In this document: positions 55,804 to 63,938 of the stretch, one piece after another
Position numbering within the stretch: position 1 is the first letter of the stretch
Layout of the letters: each line of letters starts with the position of its first letter
Assembly: GCA_900549825.1 (NCBI GenBank)
Contig: URQB01000006.1
Location: 50,825 to 114,824 of the forward strand
Origin: an uncultured Oscillospiraceae bacterium
GTDB lineage: Bacteria; Bacillota; Clostridia; Oscillospirales; Acutalibacteraceae
Direction: 5' to 3'
Length of the DNA: 64,000 nucleotides
Notes under the pieces: model-generated
The model's input: the letters and a program-made list of their open reading frames with translations, nothing else
What the model was told of the DNA's origin: nothing
Databases searched by the model: none
Made by a program: the position numbers and the translations under genes

Positions 55804-56994
55804 TTATCCGAGCATCTGCCAGAAGTCACGGACGGTCATGAACTCCGTGTAGATGGAATTGGGATCGAACGGGGAAACGTTCATCTCCTCATAGGGGACA
55901 GAGCCCTCAGCGGGTTCAATGTCGTCCCGGACAGGCCAGCCGCCCAGGGTGTTGAAGGGCTCGTAGCCGCTGGTATCGCCATCAATGCCGCCCATCATGA
56001 AGCGGATCAGCAGTTTGGCGGCAGCGGGATGCTCACAGCCTTCCACCACGTACAGGGTGTTGATGGCGGGTATGCCGGTGGTGGGATACAGGTTCACGGG
56101 AGCCAGGACCCAGCCGTTATCCTCGTTCTTGCGCAGCTTGGAGGAGGCGCAGAAACCAATGGGGGGATCGGACTGGCCGGGGGTGCCGACAGCCTCGGCA
56201 ACCTCGTCAGAAGCGGAGGTGAAGATCGGCTCATTCTCACGCAGGCGCTTCAGGAACTCGTAGCCGGCGTTGGCGCAGCCCTCAGAGAGCACCAGCTCCT
56301 CGCCATACAGTTCCTCATAGGCGGCAGCCAGCTGATCCGGGGTATCACCCACGCAGAAGCCGGTAATCCAGGAGCCCCAGCCCACATTGTTCAGGGGATC
56401 CTGCATCAGGATCTTGCCCTTCCATTGGGGCTCGGTCACCTGCCAGATGTTGGTGACAGGGGAACCGTCAGGATAAGCCTCAGCATTGTAGAACAGCTGG
56501 GTCAGCTCAATGTACAGAGGGGTTTGCGTCTCTGTCAGGCTGGGATCAATATGGGCGAGGATGTCGGCAGGCTGATATATGTAAAAAATCTTGTTTTGCA
56601 CATACTCATTGTACAGGGAGCCGTCCTCGTCCTTGATATGGACCACATCCGCCACATACTGGCCGGCCTCGTGCTCACGGGTGACCTTGTCCAGCAGGTC
56701 GTTGGTAGAGATATCAAAGGGCGTGCAGGTGATTTCGGGGTACTTGTCCATGAAGGCCTCCGCCACCTTGGTGCAGCGGGAGGAGATGGAGTACAGGGTG
56801 ACCTCGCCGCCCTCGGCGATGGCCTGCTCATAGAGCTCCTCATCCGTCTCGTCCGTGGCGGTGATGTTGGCGGTTTCCTCCCAGGAGGTGGCGCCGGCAT
56901 CCTCCGCCTCATCATCCGTGCCGCCGCAGCCGGTCACAGTAAACAGCATGACAGCAGCCAACAGGGCGCTCAATAGTTTCTTGTGCTTCAACAT
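55804..56994 (-). CDS. Extracellular solute-binding lipoprotein (iron/phospho-compound type)
   Basis: This 396-residue protein has a lipoprotein signal (KKLLSALLAAVMLFTVTGC, lipobox TVTGC). The mature binding protein begins its fold at GGEVTLYSISSRCTKVAEAF. The pattern, with VADVVHIKDEDG, KIFYIYQPAD and GIPAINTLYVVEGCEHPAAA, is that of the FbpA/AfuA/PhnS cluster, whose members bind ferric iron, hexose phosphates, phosphonates or thiamine. The tyrosine pair that binds iron in FbpA is not evident, so an organic phosphate ligand is more attractive in this neighbourhood. It is third in the operon after permease and ATPase. Confidence 0.85.
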   Translation of the reverse strand: MLKHKKLLSALLAAVMLFTVTGCGGTDDEAEDAGATSWEETANITATDETDEELYEQAIAEGGEVTLYSISSRCTKVAEAFMDKYPEITCTPFDISTNDLLDKVTREHEAGQYVADVVHIKDEDGSLYNEYVQNKIFYIYQPADILAHIDPSLTETQTPLYIELTQLFYNAEAYPDGSPVTNIWQVTEPQWKGKILMQDPLNNVGWGSWITGFCVGDTPDQLAAAYEELYGEELVLSEGCANAGYEFLKRLRENEPIFTSASDEVAEAVGTPGQSDPPIGFCASSKLRKNEDNGWVLAPVNLYPTTGIPAINTLYVVEGCEHPAAAKLLIRFMMGGIDGDTSGYEPFNTLGGWPVRDDIEPAEGSVPYEEMNVSPFDPNSIYTEFMTVRDFWQMLG

Positions 56995-57099
56995 GGTTCT
57001 TTTCCTCCTTTAATCATTCTTCCTCAAATCGCTCTCTTTTATCGCAACGGCTGACGCCGCAGGATACTCCGGGATCGCTCGGATGATGGAAACGCACAC

Positions 57100-58221
57100 T
57101 TAGCGGGAGTACTTGATCAGGCGTTTGGTAGAGGCGTCGAACACATTGACCTTCTTGGGCGGGTAGGAGAGATAGACCGTCTCATCGCCGGCGTAATGGG
57201 TGGAGCCCAGCTCCTTTACAGTAATCAGCTTCTCACCGACCCGGACGGAGACCAGGGTCTCGGAACCGGCGGGCATTCCGGCGTATACACGGGCCTCCAC
57301 CTGCGCGGCGTCGGTCTTCTCACGGGAAATGGTGATCTGCTCCGGGCGGATGCCCAGAACCAGCTTCAGGTCGCCGGAGGCGGGCGCTTCAGGCGTCATG
57401 TCCTCCCGGGAGAACTCCAGGCGGCCCATGACACCGTCAACCGACAGCCCGGACGCGCCGGCGGTGCCCGAGGCCTCCACGAAGTTGATGCTGGGGTTGC
57501 CGATGAAGTCCGCCGTATAGAGATCGCAGGGGTTGTCGTACAGCTCCAGAGGCTTATCCACCTGGACCAACTCGCCCTCACGGAACAGGGCGATCTTGGT
57601 GGACATGGTCAGCGCCTCCACCTGGTCGTGGGTGACGTAGATGATGGTGCTGCCGGTGTCGTGGTGCAGGCGCTTCAGCTCGGACCGCATATCCACGCGG
57701 AGCTTGGCGTCCAGGTTGGACAGGGGCTCGTCAAGCAGGAGCAGCCGGGGCTCTGACACGATGGCGCGGGCGATGGCCACACGCTGCTGCTGGCCGCCGG
57801 AGAGCTCGGTGGGATACCGCTTGGCGTACTGGCCGATCTGCATCCGTTCCAGGGCGCTGGCAACCATTTTTTCGATCTCCGCGGAGGGGATCTTTTTGAT
57901 CTTCAGGCCGAAGGACACGTTCTCAAAGACAGTCATGTGGGGCCACAGCGCGTAGGACTGGAACACCAGGTTCAGGTTCCGCTGGGACGGGGGCGCGTAG
58001 TACGCCTCCGCCGCGTTGACGATCTCCTTGCCGTCCATGTAGATGAAGCCGTTCTGGGGCTTTTCCAGGCCGGACACCACCCGCAGCGTTGTGGTCTTGC
58101 CGCAGCCGGAGGGGCCCAGCAGCGTCATGAAGTCGCCGTCCTCGATGGTCAGGTTCAGATCTTTCAGAACGTGGTTCTTGCCATAGAATTTATCGATATG
58201 TTTCAATTCAATCTTGCTCAT
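57100..58221 (-). CDS. ABC importer ATPase
   Basis: This 373-residue ATPase has Walker A GPSGCGKTT, Q-loop VFQSYALWPHMTV, signature LSGGQQQR, Walker B LLLLDEPLSNLD and H-loop VTHDQ. A C-terminal TOBE region follows (LGIRPEQITI). It is of the FbpC/PotA/UgpC type. It follows the permease by 32 bases and precedes the binding-protein gene, completing an importer. Confidence 0.93.
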   Translation of the reverse strand: MSKIELKHIDKFYGKNHVLKDLNLTIEDGDFMTLLGPSGCGKTTTLRVVSGLEKPQNGFIYMDGKEIVNAAEAYYAPPSQRNLNLVFQSYALWPHMTVFENVSFGLKIKKIPSAEIEKMVASALERMQIGQYAKRYPTELSGGQQQRVAIARAIVSEPRLLLLDEPLSNLDAKLRVDMRSELKRLHHDTGSTIIYVTHDQVEALTMSTKIALFREGELVQVDKPLELYDNPCDLYTADFIGNPSINFVEASGTAGASGLSVDGVMGRLEFSREDMTPEAPASGDLKLVLGIRPEQITISREKTDAAQVEARVYAGMPAGSETLVSVRVGEKLITVKELGSTHYAGDETVYLSYPPKKVNVFDASTKRLIKYSR

Positions 58222-58253
58222 GTTCGTCGTCTCCTCTCAGTTCTCTGTCCGCG

Positions 58254-60092
58254 TCAGCCGGCCATGCTCTTGGCCAGGTCCGCCTTGCCGGAGAGATTCG
58301 CTATCGCATACACCAGGAACACAATAGAGAACATCACAATCGCCACGCAGTCAGATGCCTGCGGCGAGTTGCCGTTCTGGTACCGGAACGCCAGGTACGG
58401 CAGCGTGGAGGTGGTGGGGGTCATGATCAGGATGATCAGATCCAGCTCCTTCATGATGGAAACGAAGATCAGCATGAAGCCGGAGATGAAGCCGCCTTTG
58501 GACAGGGGGAACACAATCTTCACGAACCGGCGGAAGAATCCGGCGCCCTCGATGGTGGCCGCCTCTTCCAGCTCACCGCTGATCTGCAGCATGTTGGAGG
58601 TGCCGGCCCGCGCCGCGAAGGGCAGATGCTTCACCACGGACACCAGCGTCAGCAGAGCGAAGGTGCCGTACAGGGCGGGCACCAGGGTCACGCCGAAGAT
58701 CTGCTGGGGCTGGGAGAACATGGACAGATAGATGCCGCCGAACGCCACGGACGGGATCAGATAGGGGATGAACACCAGCTGTTCCACCAGCTTGCCGTGG
58801 AGCCTGCCGCGGCCCTTGGCAGTGATGTAGCCAAGCAGCTGGCCGAAGATGGTGCCGAACACGCCGTTCACGAGAGTCAGGCGCAGGGAGTTGAACAGGG
58901 AGTTGATGAACTCGTCATTCTTGAAGATGCCCGGCAGCCCCTCCATAATCTGGGGATTGGATTCGCCAATCCAGTAGTGGAGGGTAAAGTTGTCCAGGGA
59001 GTAGATACCTTCCTTGAGCATGAAGCTCTCCATGACCAAGATGACGATTGGCATGATGATGCCCACTGCGAAGAACACGAACAGCGCCGCAGTGATAACC
59101 GGCCTGCCTACCTTCCCAAGGCCGATCAGGGTGGATCGGCCGCCCTTGCCGCCGATGGTGGCGTAGGACTTGCGGGAGCCGATCAGCTTCTGGTTGACGA
59201 ACACGGCGATGGAGGCAATAATAATCATCAGGATCGCCATGGCAAATCCGGTCTGCGTATCCCGGGAGTTGATATTCATGTACAGCTGGCTGGACAGGGT
59301 GTAGTACTGCACCGGAGAGCCCAGATAGTTGATGGTTCCGAAGGTGCCGATGGCCTTGGAGAAAGTCAGGATCACGGCCGACAGGATGGCCGGCAGCACC
59401 AAAGGCAGAGTGATCTTCCGCAGGATCATGGCCTTGCCCGCGCCCTGGATCTCACCCATCTCCTCCAGCTCGGAGTTGATGGAGTTCAGTGCTGAGGATA
59501 CCAGCAGGTATGTATAGGCGTAATAATGAAGGGTCAGCACGATGATGATGGCGACAGGGCCATAGGCCAGCCACTCCGGCACATCCAGCCCCAGGGAGGC
59601 CATGAAGCCGGGCGCGCCGCCCAACCTCGCTGTCTTGAACATGGACAGCCACGCCTGGGATTTGCACCAGGAGGGGATCATGTAGGGGATAATCACCGCC
59701 AGGGAGAAAAACTTCTTGAAGGGCAGATCCGACCGGACCATCAGCCAGGCCAGAATGGAACCCAGCAGGATGGCGCACACGGACACGCAGACGCCGATGA
59801 CCAGGGAGTTGATCAACGGCTTGATCAGCATGGTCCAGGACAGCTCACTGGCCAGCAGCCGCTGCCAGTAGTACAGGGTAAAGTCGCCGGCCTTGCCGCC
59901 GCCCACAGCCCGGATGTCCCGCTGGGCCAGCTCAAAGGTGGTGGCGATCATGTCCAGCAGCGGCAGGACGATCAGATAGACCAGCAGAACGACGGCGATC
60001 AGTACGATGATGTTGTAGGGATTTGTCACCACTGCCTTGATCTGATTCTTCAGCCGCCGGCTTTTTGAATACGTTTGCTCTTGCGGTTTCAT
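58254..60092 (-). CDS. ABC importer permease, fused two-domain (FbpB type)
   Basis: This 612-residue permease has about twelve membrane helices in two homologous halves. The EAA-type loops read EEMGEIQGAGKAMILRKITL and EEAATIEGAGFFRRF. Fused permeases of this type occur in ferric iron, hexose-phosphate and phosphonate importers. The start at 60092 lies just after the operator; the frame extends to 60149 over it. It is the first gene of the importer operon (permease, ATPase, binding protein, membrane protein, HAD). Confidence 0.9.
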   Translation of the reverse strand: MKPQEQTYSKSRRLKNQIKAVVTNPYNIIVLIAVVLLVYLIVLPLLDMIATTFELAQRDIRAVGGGKAGDFTLYYWQRLLASELSWTMLIKPLINSLVIGVCVSVCAILLGSILAWLMVRSDLPFKKFFSLAVIIPYMIPSWCKSQAWLSMFKTARLGGAPGFMASLGLDVPEWLAYGPVAIIIVLTLHYYAYTYLLVSSALNSINSELEEMGEIQGAGKAMILRKITLPLVLPAILSAVILTFSKAIGTFGTINYLGSPVQYYTLSSQLYMNINSRDTQTGFAMAILMIIIASIAVFVNQKLIGSRKSYATIGGKGGRSTLIGLGKVGRPVITAALFVFFAVGIIMPIVILVMESFMLKEGIYSLDNFTLHYWIGESNPQIMEGLPGIFKNDEFINSLFNSLRLTLVNGVFGTIFGQLLGYITAKGRGRLHGKLVEQLVFIPYLIPSVAFGGIYLSMFSQPQQIFGVTLVPALYGTFALLTLVSVVKHLPFAARAGTSNMLQISGELEEAATIEGAGFFRRFVKIVFPLSKGGFISGFMLIFVSIMKELDLIILIMTPTTSTLPYLAFRYQNGNSPQASDCVAIVMFSIVFLVYAIANLSGKADLAKSMAG

Positions 60093-60143
60093 CTTCCTCT
60101 TGCACCCTCTCTCCTCAGTTCCTCTTGTTGTTTGTGTTAAATA

Positions 60144-60163
60144 TCGCAAACGTTTTCGTTTCT
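60144..60163. promoter_or_regulatory. LacI-type operator C (importer operon)
   Basis: TCGCAAACGTTTTCGTTTCT with core at 60148-60155, between the promoter and the permease start. Confidence 0.75.
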
Positions 60164-60174
60164 ATGCGATTTCA

Positions 60175-60203
60175 AATTTAACATTCGTTCATACTTTTGT
60201 CAA
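60175..60203 (-). promoter_or_regulatory. Importer operon promoter
   Basis: TTGACA (60198-60203), 17 bases, TAAATT (60175-60180) on the minus strand. Confidence 0.7.
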
Positions 60204-60295
60204 GAACTATACCGCATATTTAATAAAGTATCCAATAAAATTATTCTAATTTTGGTTATTTCGTTGTCTTGCAAAATTCAAATCCGAACGGCTCA

Positions 60296-60311
60296 CACAA
60301 ACGTTTTCCGG
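60296..60311. promoter_or_regulatory. LacI-type operator D
   Basis: CACAAAACGTTTTCCG-like site: core AAACGTTT at 60300-60307, preceded by CACAC and followed by TCCGGG. It lies 22 bases past the second HAD gene and about 95 bases upstream of the importer promoter, a possible looping partner for operator C. Confidence 0.6.
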
Positions 60312-60332
60312 GATTTGAAAAAAATGATGCGT

Positions 60333-61067
60333 TCACTTCAGCGGCGGCAGCAACTCCAGCAATTCCGGGAACGTATCGATCACTGCATCCGGCCGCGTCT
60401 CCTCCGTGAACTCCACAGGATGCTTCTTCTCCGGAGACCGGAAGATGATGTTGCAGCCGATTCCCGCAGCCTTGGCCCCTGGAATATCTCGCTTGATGTT
60501 GTCCGCCACGGAGACGCAGTCTGCCAGATCCACCCCCAGTTCCCGGGCTGCAATGTGGTAAATCTCCGCGCCAGGCTTGCGCAGATGGCACACGGAGGAG
60601 AGCACCACACTGCCAAAATACGGGGCCAGCCGATCCTCCTCCAGCCAGTCGGGCACCTCGTGCTCGCCAATCAGGTTGGACACAATGCCCAGCTTGTATC
60701 CCCGCTCGTGCAAGGTTCGGATCACTTCTGCCCCGCCGTCCACCACCACACGCCGGCCTTTGGACTGGCGGTACTCAAAGGACAGCTCATGGCAGACCTG
60801 GGCAATGCGCTTCTGGTCATAGTCCGGCAGCAGCCACCGGCACCAGAGCTCCCGGTCGCCAGCCTCCTTGTTCTCTCCCAGGGCCCAGCGGCGATAGGAC
60901 TCGTAGCGGTCTTCTACCAACTGATAGAAGTCCTCCACCTGCAGCGGTGCCCCCGCCAGCTCCGTCATCTTCCTGCGGGCATGGCGCATATAGGGCTCAT
61001 CCTCCAGCGCAATCCGAAGGGTGCCGCCCAAGTCGAACAGGACGGCCCTGTACCTTTTTTCGTTCAT
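60333..61067 (-). CDS. HAD-superfamily hydrolase with DxG motif (second paralogue)
   Basis: This 244-residue protein contains AVLFDLGGTLR near the start, then GIVSNLIG, LRKPGAEIY and VADNIKRDIPGAKAAG. As in the paralogue at 54298, motif I is D-L-G-G-T and lacks the second Asp. The two are similar in length and layout and probably arose by duplication within the system. It is transcribed alone from a promoter at 61163-61192 with operator E downstream of it. Its substrate is not known. Confidence 0.85.
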   Translation of the reverse strand: MNEKRYRAVLFDLGGTLRIALEDEPYMRHARRKMTELAGAPLQVEDFYQLVEDRYESYRRWALGENKEAGDRELWCRWLLPDYDQKRIAQVCHELSFEYRQSKGRRVVVDGGAEVIRTLHERGYKLGIVSNLIGEHEVPDWLEEDRLAPYFGSVVLSSVCHLRKPGAEIYHIAARELGVDLADCVSVADNIKRDIPGAKAAGIGCNIIFRSPEKKHPVEFTEETRPDAVIDTFPELLELLPPLK

Positions 61068-61134
61068 CCTTCCTCCTTATCCGCAGACAGGCAGATGCTC
61101 TCTGGATCCGCTGCCCACTCGTCTTATGCACTGA

Positions 61135-61154
61135 ATGCAAACGTTTTCGATTTT
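61135..61154. promoter_or_regulatory. LacI-type operator E (second HAD gene)
   Basis: ATGCAAACGTTTTCGATTTT with core at 61139-61146, just past the start of HAD transcription. Confidence 0.75.
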
Positions 61155-61162
61155 CTGTCTTT

Positions 61163-61192
61163 ATTCTATGGTAGATTACTTTTCTCTGTCAA
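61163..61192 (-). promoter_or_regulatory. Promoter of the second HAD gene
   Basis: TTGACA (61187-61192), 18 bases, TAGAAT (61163-61168) on the minus strand. Confidence 0.75.
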
Positions 61193-61264
61193 GGGGAGGA
61201 ACCGCCAAAGACACTCCCCTGTTTTTGCCATTTTGACCAAAAGTCCAGAAATCGCAGTTTTATA

Positions 61265-61293
61265 TTGACTTTTCTGACAAAACTCTATATATT
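61265..61293 (+). promoter_or_regulatory. Promoter of the PHP-PfkB operon
   Basis: TTGACT (61265-61270), 17 bases, TATATT (61288-61293). Confidence 0.75.
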
Positions 61294-61343
61294 TCAATGC
61301 AGAAGTGTACTTCTCTTTCTTGCGGGCGGAGTTGCGTCGCAGA

Positions 61344-61360
61344 ATCGAAAACGTTTGCAT
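61344..61360. promoter_or_regulatory. LacI-type operator F (PHP-PfkB operon)
   Basis: ATCGAAAACGTTTGCAT with core at 61349-61356, the mirror image of operator E, in the leader of the PHP gene. Confidence 0.75.
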
Positions 61361-61472
61361 TTTCGCGCATTTTTGGGTGGAAAAACCGGCTTTTGTCTGC
61401 CCTGTTCCAAGGCGCTGTCCCCCCTCCCGCAGTTTGAGCGTGACAGTCTGAATCATGGAAAGAAGGCATTTT

Positions 61473-62201
61473 ATGGACGGATACCTGTTTGACCCCCACA
61501 CTCACACGGCGGAAACCAGCAAGTGCGGCCACCTGCCGGCGGCGGAGGTGGTGGACCGCTATGTGCGCCATGGCTTCTCCGGACTGGTTGTGACGGACCA
61601 TCTCCACCCGGAGTACCTCTCCCGGATTGACACAGACCACGATTGGAATAAGGTCATAGACCACTATCTCTCCGGCTACCGCGCCTCCAAACAGCGGGGC
61701 GACGAGGTGGGCTTCCAAGTGCTGCTCGGCGCGGAACTGCGATTTCCCGAAAATGACAACGACTACCTGGTGTACGGCATTGATGAGGCGTGGCTGCGAT
61801 CCAACCCCTACGTTTGCTGCATGAGCGCCCGGGAGTTCTTCCAGAAATTCCATAACCAGGTGCTTATTATCCACGCCCACCCCTATCGGGACGGCAACAC
61901 TACGGTGTTTGAGGACGCGATTCACGGTACGGAGATCATCAACGGCAATCCCCGGCACGACAACTACAATGACCGGGCTCTAGAGCTGGCCCGCCGCCAT
62001 CCAGAATACTACCGCCTGGCGGGATCCGACACCCATCAGAGTGGGGACGAGGCCCGGGCCGGCGTGATCCTGCCAGAGAGGCCCGCCGACTCCTTTGCCT
62101 ACAAGACCTTGATTGGGCAGCACCGTTTCCACCTCTGGAGCCCGGAGTTCCAGTCCTTTGTGGACACGGATGAGGAAATGCGGAAGGAGAAACAGAAATG
62201 A
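61473..62201 (+). CDS. PHP-domain metal-dependent phosphoesterase
   Basis: This 242-residue protein has the PHP motifs in order: DPHTHTAETS, VVTDHLHP, LLGAELRFP, LIIHAHPYRD and GSDTHQ, which bind a multi-metal centre. Stand-alone PHP proteins hydrolyse phosphate esters such as histidinol phosphate, pAp or nucleotides. I prefer the second ATG (61473), which has AGAAGG seven bases upstream; the ATG at 61455 has no such site. The next gene starts four bases before its stop, so translation is coupled to the PfkB kinase. Confidence 0.88.
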   Translation: MDGYLFDPHTHTAETSKCGHLPAAEVVDRYVRHGFSGLVVTDHLHPEYLSRIDTDHDWNKVIDHYLSGYRASKQRGDEVGFQVLLGAELRFPENDNDYLVYGIDEAWLRSNPYVCCMSAREFFQKFHNQVLIIHAHPYRDGNTTVFEDAIHGTEIINGNPRHDNYNDRALELARRHPEYYRLAGSDTHQSGDEARAGVILPERPADSFAYKTLIGQHRFHLWSPEFQSFVDTDEEMRKEKQK

Positions 62202-63076
62202 GCCAGTTTGACTCTCTGATCATCGGCGAGGTGGCACAGGACACCAATGTGGACTATGACGGCACCACCGTCCATGCCGTGGGCGGCGCCGTGTACTACT
62301 CCGGCTTCGCCGCCGCCAACACCGGCCACAAGACCGCGGTGCTCCCCAAGGCGGACACGGCCCAGGTGGACCTGGCCGCCGCCTTCGCCCCAGCCCCAAA
62401 TGTGACCGTCTATCCCCTGCACAGCAGGACCTCCTTTGTCACAAAAAACGTCTACCACACCCCGGACCGGGAGCGGCGCACCTCCACCGTGGACAGCGTC
62501 ATCGAACCATACCGCACCGAGGAGGTGCCGGATATCGATGCGGCGATCTGGCATCTGGCGGGCCTGGCAGCGGGCGACATTCCCAACGAGATGATCCCCT
62601 TTGCCGCCCGGCACGCCATGGTGGCCATCGACGTGCAAACCATGCTGCGCTGGGTGGAGAACGGCGGCATGGTCTATCACGACTGGGCAGAGAAAAAGGA
62701 GCTGCTGCCGTATGTCCGATTTCTCAAGACCGACGCGGCGGAGGCGGAGATTCTGACAGGTTTCACCGACCGGGCTGAGGCCGCCAGACAGCTTTACCAG
62801 TGGGGCGCCAAGGAGATTCTCATCACCCATAACACGGAGGTGCTGGTCTACGATGGTCGGGAGATCTACACATGCCCCATCCGGGCCAGAAACCTCTCCG
62901 GCCGGACCGGGCGGGGCGACACCACCTTCGCCGGCTACATCAATGAGCGGCTGACTGCTGACATCCCCACCGCCCTCCGCTTCGCCACCGCCTTAGTGTC
63001 CCTGAAGATGGAGACCCCCGGCCCCTTCACCGGCACCCGGGCGGATGTAGATGCCTATCTGAAGGAATTCTACTGA
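62198..63076 (+). CDS. PfkB-family (ribokinase-like) kinase
   Basis: This 292-residue protein has VGGAVYYSGFAAANTG near the N-terminus, as in sugar and nucleoside kinases of the PfkB family. The C-terminal anion hole is RTGRGDTTFAGY, where the catalytic Asp is in GRGD (usual GAGD). The substrate cannot be deduced. The ATGA overlap with the PHP gene ties the two together. A strong terminator follows 36 bases later, ending the operon. Confidence 0.88.
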   Translation: MSQFDSLIIGEVAQDTNVDYDGTTVHAVGGAVYYSGFAAANTGHKTAVLPKADTAQVDLAAAFAPAPNVTVYPLHSRTSFVTKNVYHTPDRERRTSTVDSVIEPYRTEEVPDIDAAIWHLAGLAAGDIPNEMIPFAARHAMVAIDVQTMLRWVENGGMVYHDWAEKKELLPYVRFLKTDAAEAEILTGFTDRAEAARQLYQWGAKEILITHNTEVLVYDGREIYTCPIRARNLSGRTGRGDTTFAGYINERLTADIPTALRFATALVSLKMETPGPFTGTRADVDAYLKEFY

Positions 63077-63111
63077 GCGCCATTTCCGTATCCATCTCCC
63101 GAAATCACCAA

Positions 63112-63140
63112 GACGGCTGCCAACCCGGCAGCCGTCTTTT
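63112..63140 (+). terminator. Terminator of the PHP-PfkB operon
   Basis: Perfect 10-bp stem GACGGCTGCC/GGCAGCCGTC, loop AACCC, then TTTT. Confidence 0.9.
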
Positions 63141-63192
63141 CAGCTCTACTCCGAAGAAGGAGCAACCAACTTCTGCAAATGTGACTATCTTC

Positions 63193-63616
63193 ACCCCAGA
63201 TGATACCATGAAGTTCAAAGCCGAGGCTCTCCGAACCTGGAGAAACAGGACACGCATCTACCAGCATGCGGGATGTGCCTCTCAACGAGGCCTCGGTGGA
63301 CGCCATCCTGGATCTGAGAGCGGAGCGGTACTTCGTAGAAGACGCGTCGCTCATCGCTGACGAGCACGAAGGCTATACCCGAACGGTACTACCGCATCCT
63401 GAAGGCGGCTGAGCTGAAGCAGCGGGGGGCTCCATACTCTGCTTCGCCGCCAATCTGGTTAACAGCATCAAACAACCGGATGGGACGCTCGGCTCCCTTT
63501 CCCCCGGCAGGTGGCCGCCCTCCTTAGACAATCCGCCTCGGAGATCACGGAGCTCTACTATGTGAAAAAGGACGCCTCCCGCTTGACAGGGATCACGACA
63601 GGATTCGATCTCTGAG
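63193..63616 (+). pseudogene. Decayed coding sequence, family not recognised
   Basis: Protein-like stretches occur in different frames: MRDVPLNEASVDAILDLRAE, then EDASLIADEHEG, then KQPDGTLGSLSPRQVAALL and KKDASRLTGITTGFDL ending at a TGA near 63616. At least two frameshifts are needed to join them. I cannot identify the ancestor. Confidence 0.4.
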
Positions 63617-63623
63617 GTATGCG

Positions 63624-63665
63624 AAAAAAGAACTCCCCTGGCCAGCAGGCAACTGGCCAGGGGAG
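63624..63665 (-). terminator. Terminator on the gdhA strand
   Basis: Perfect 13-bp stem CTCCCCTGGCCAG/CTGGCCAGGGGAG (63633-63645, 63653-63665). On the minus strand it is followed by TTCTTTTTT. Confidence 0.8.
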
Positions 63666-63765
63666 CAAAATTTTAAAGCTAAAATGATGCTGTAGCAGAC
63701 AGAAACAAGACTTTCATGGGTCGGGGAAATCAATATGCAGCCGCGCATTTATGGAGCCGCATATT

Positions 63766-63812
63766 AAAGGGCGCAAAATCAAAGGGTGTCGGGTGGCACC
63801 CCGGCGCCCTTT
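63766..63812. other. Hairpin downstream of gdhA
   Basis: AAAGGGCGC/GCGCCCTTT arms (63766-63774, 63804-63812) enclose a smaller GGGTG/CACCC pairing. The rest of 63666-63938 shows no gene. Confidence 0.5.
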
Positions 63813-63938
63813 GGCTTTTGGCAGACATTGCGTGAAACTGCAGTTCTCAAACCTCGCGAGAGGGGAGCGGCCGCATCTGCCTGTTCTGGGTGGTTTGTAT
63901 TCAGGCTATGCGGCTGAGGATCCGTGAGAGGCCTCGCC

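Noticed and set aside
55687..56976. 429-codon open frame on the plus strand across the binding-protein gene
   Set aside because: Antisense to a lipoprotein with an obvious signal peptide; no similarity of its own.
57020..57060. A seventh LacI operator near TTTTATCGCAACGGC before the ATPase gene
   Set aside because: Only half of the palindrome is present and the AAACGTTT core is missing.
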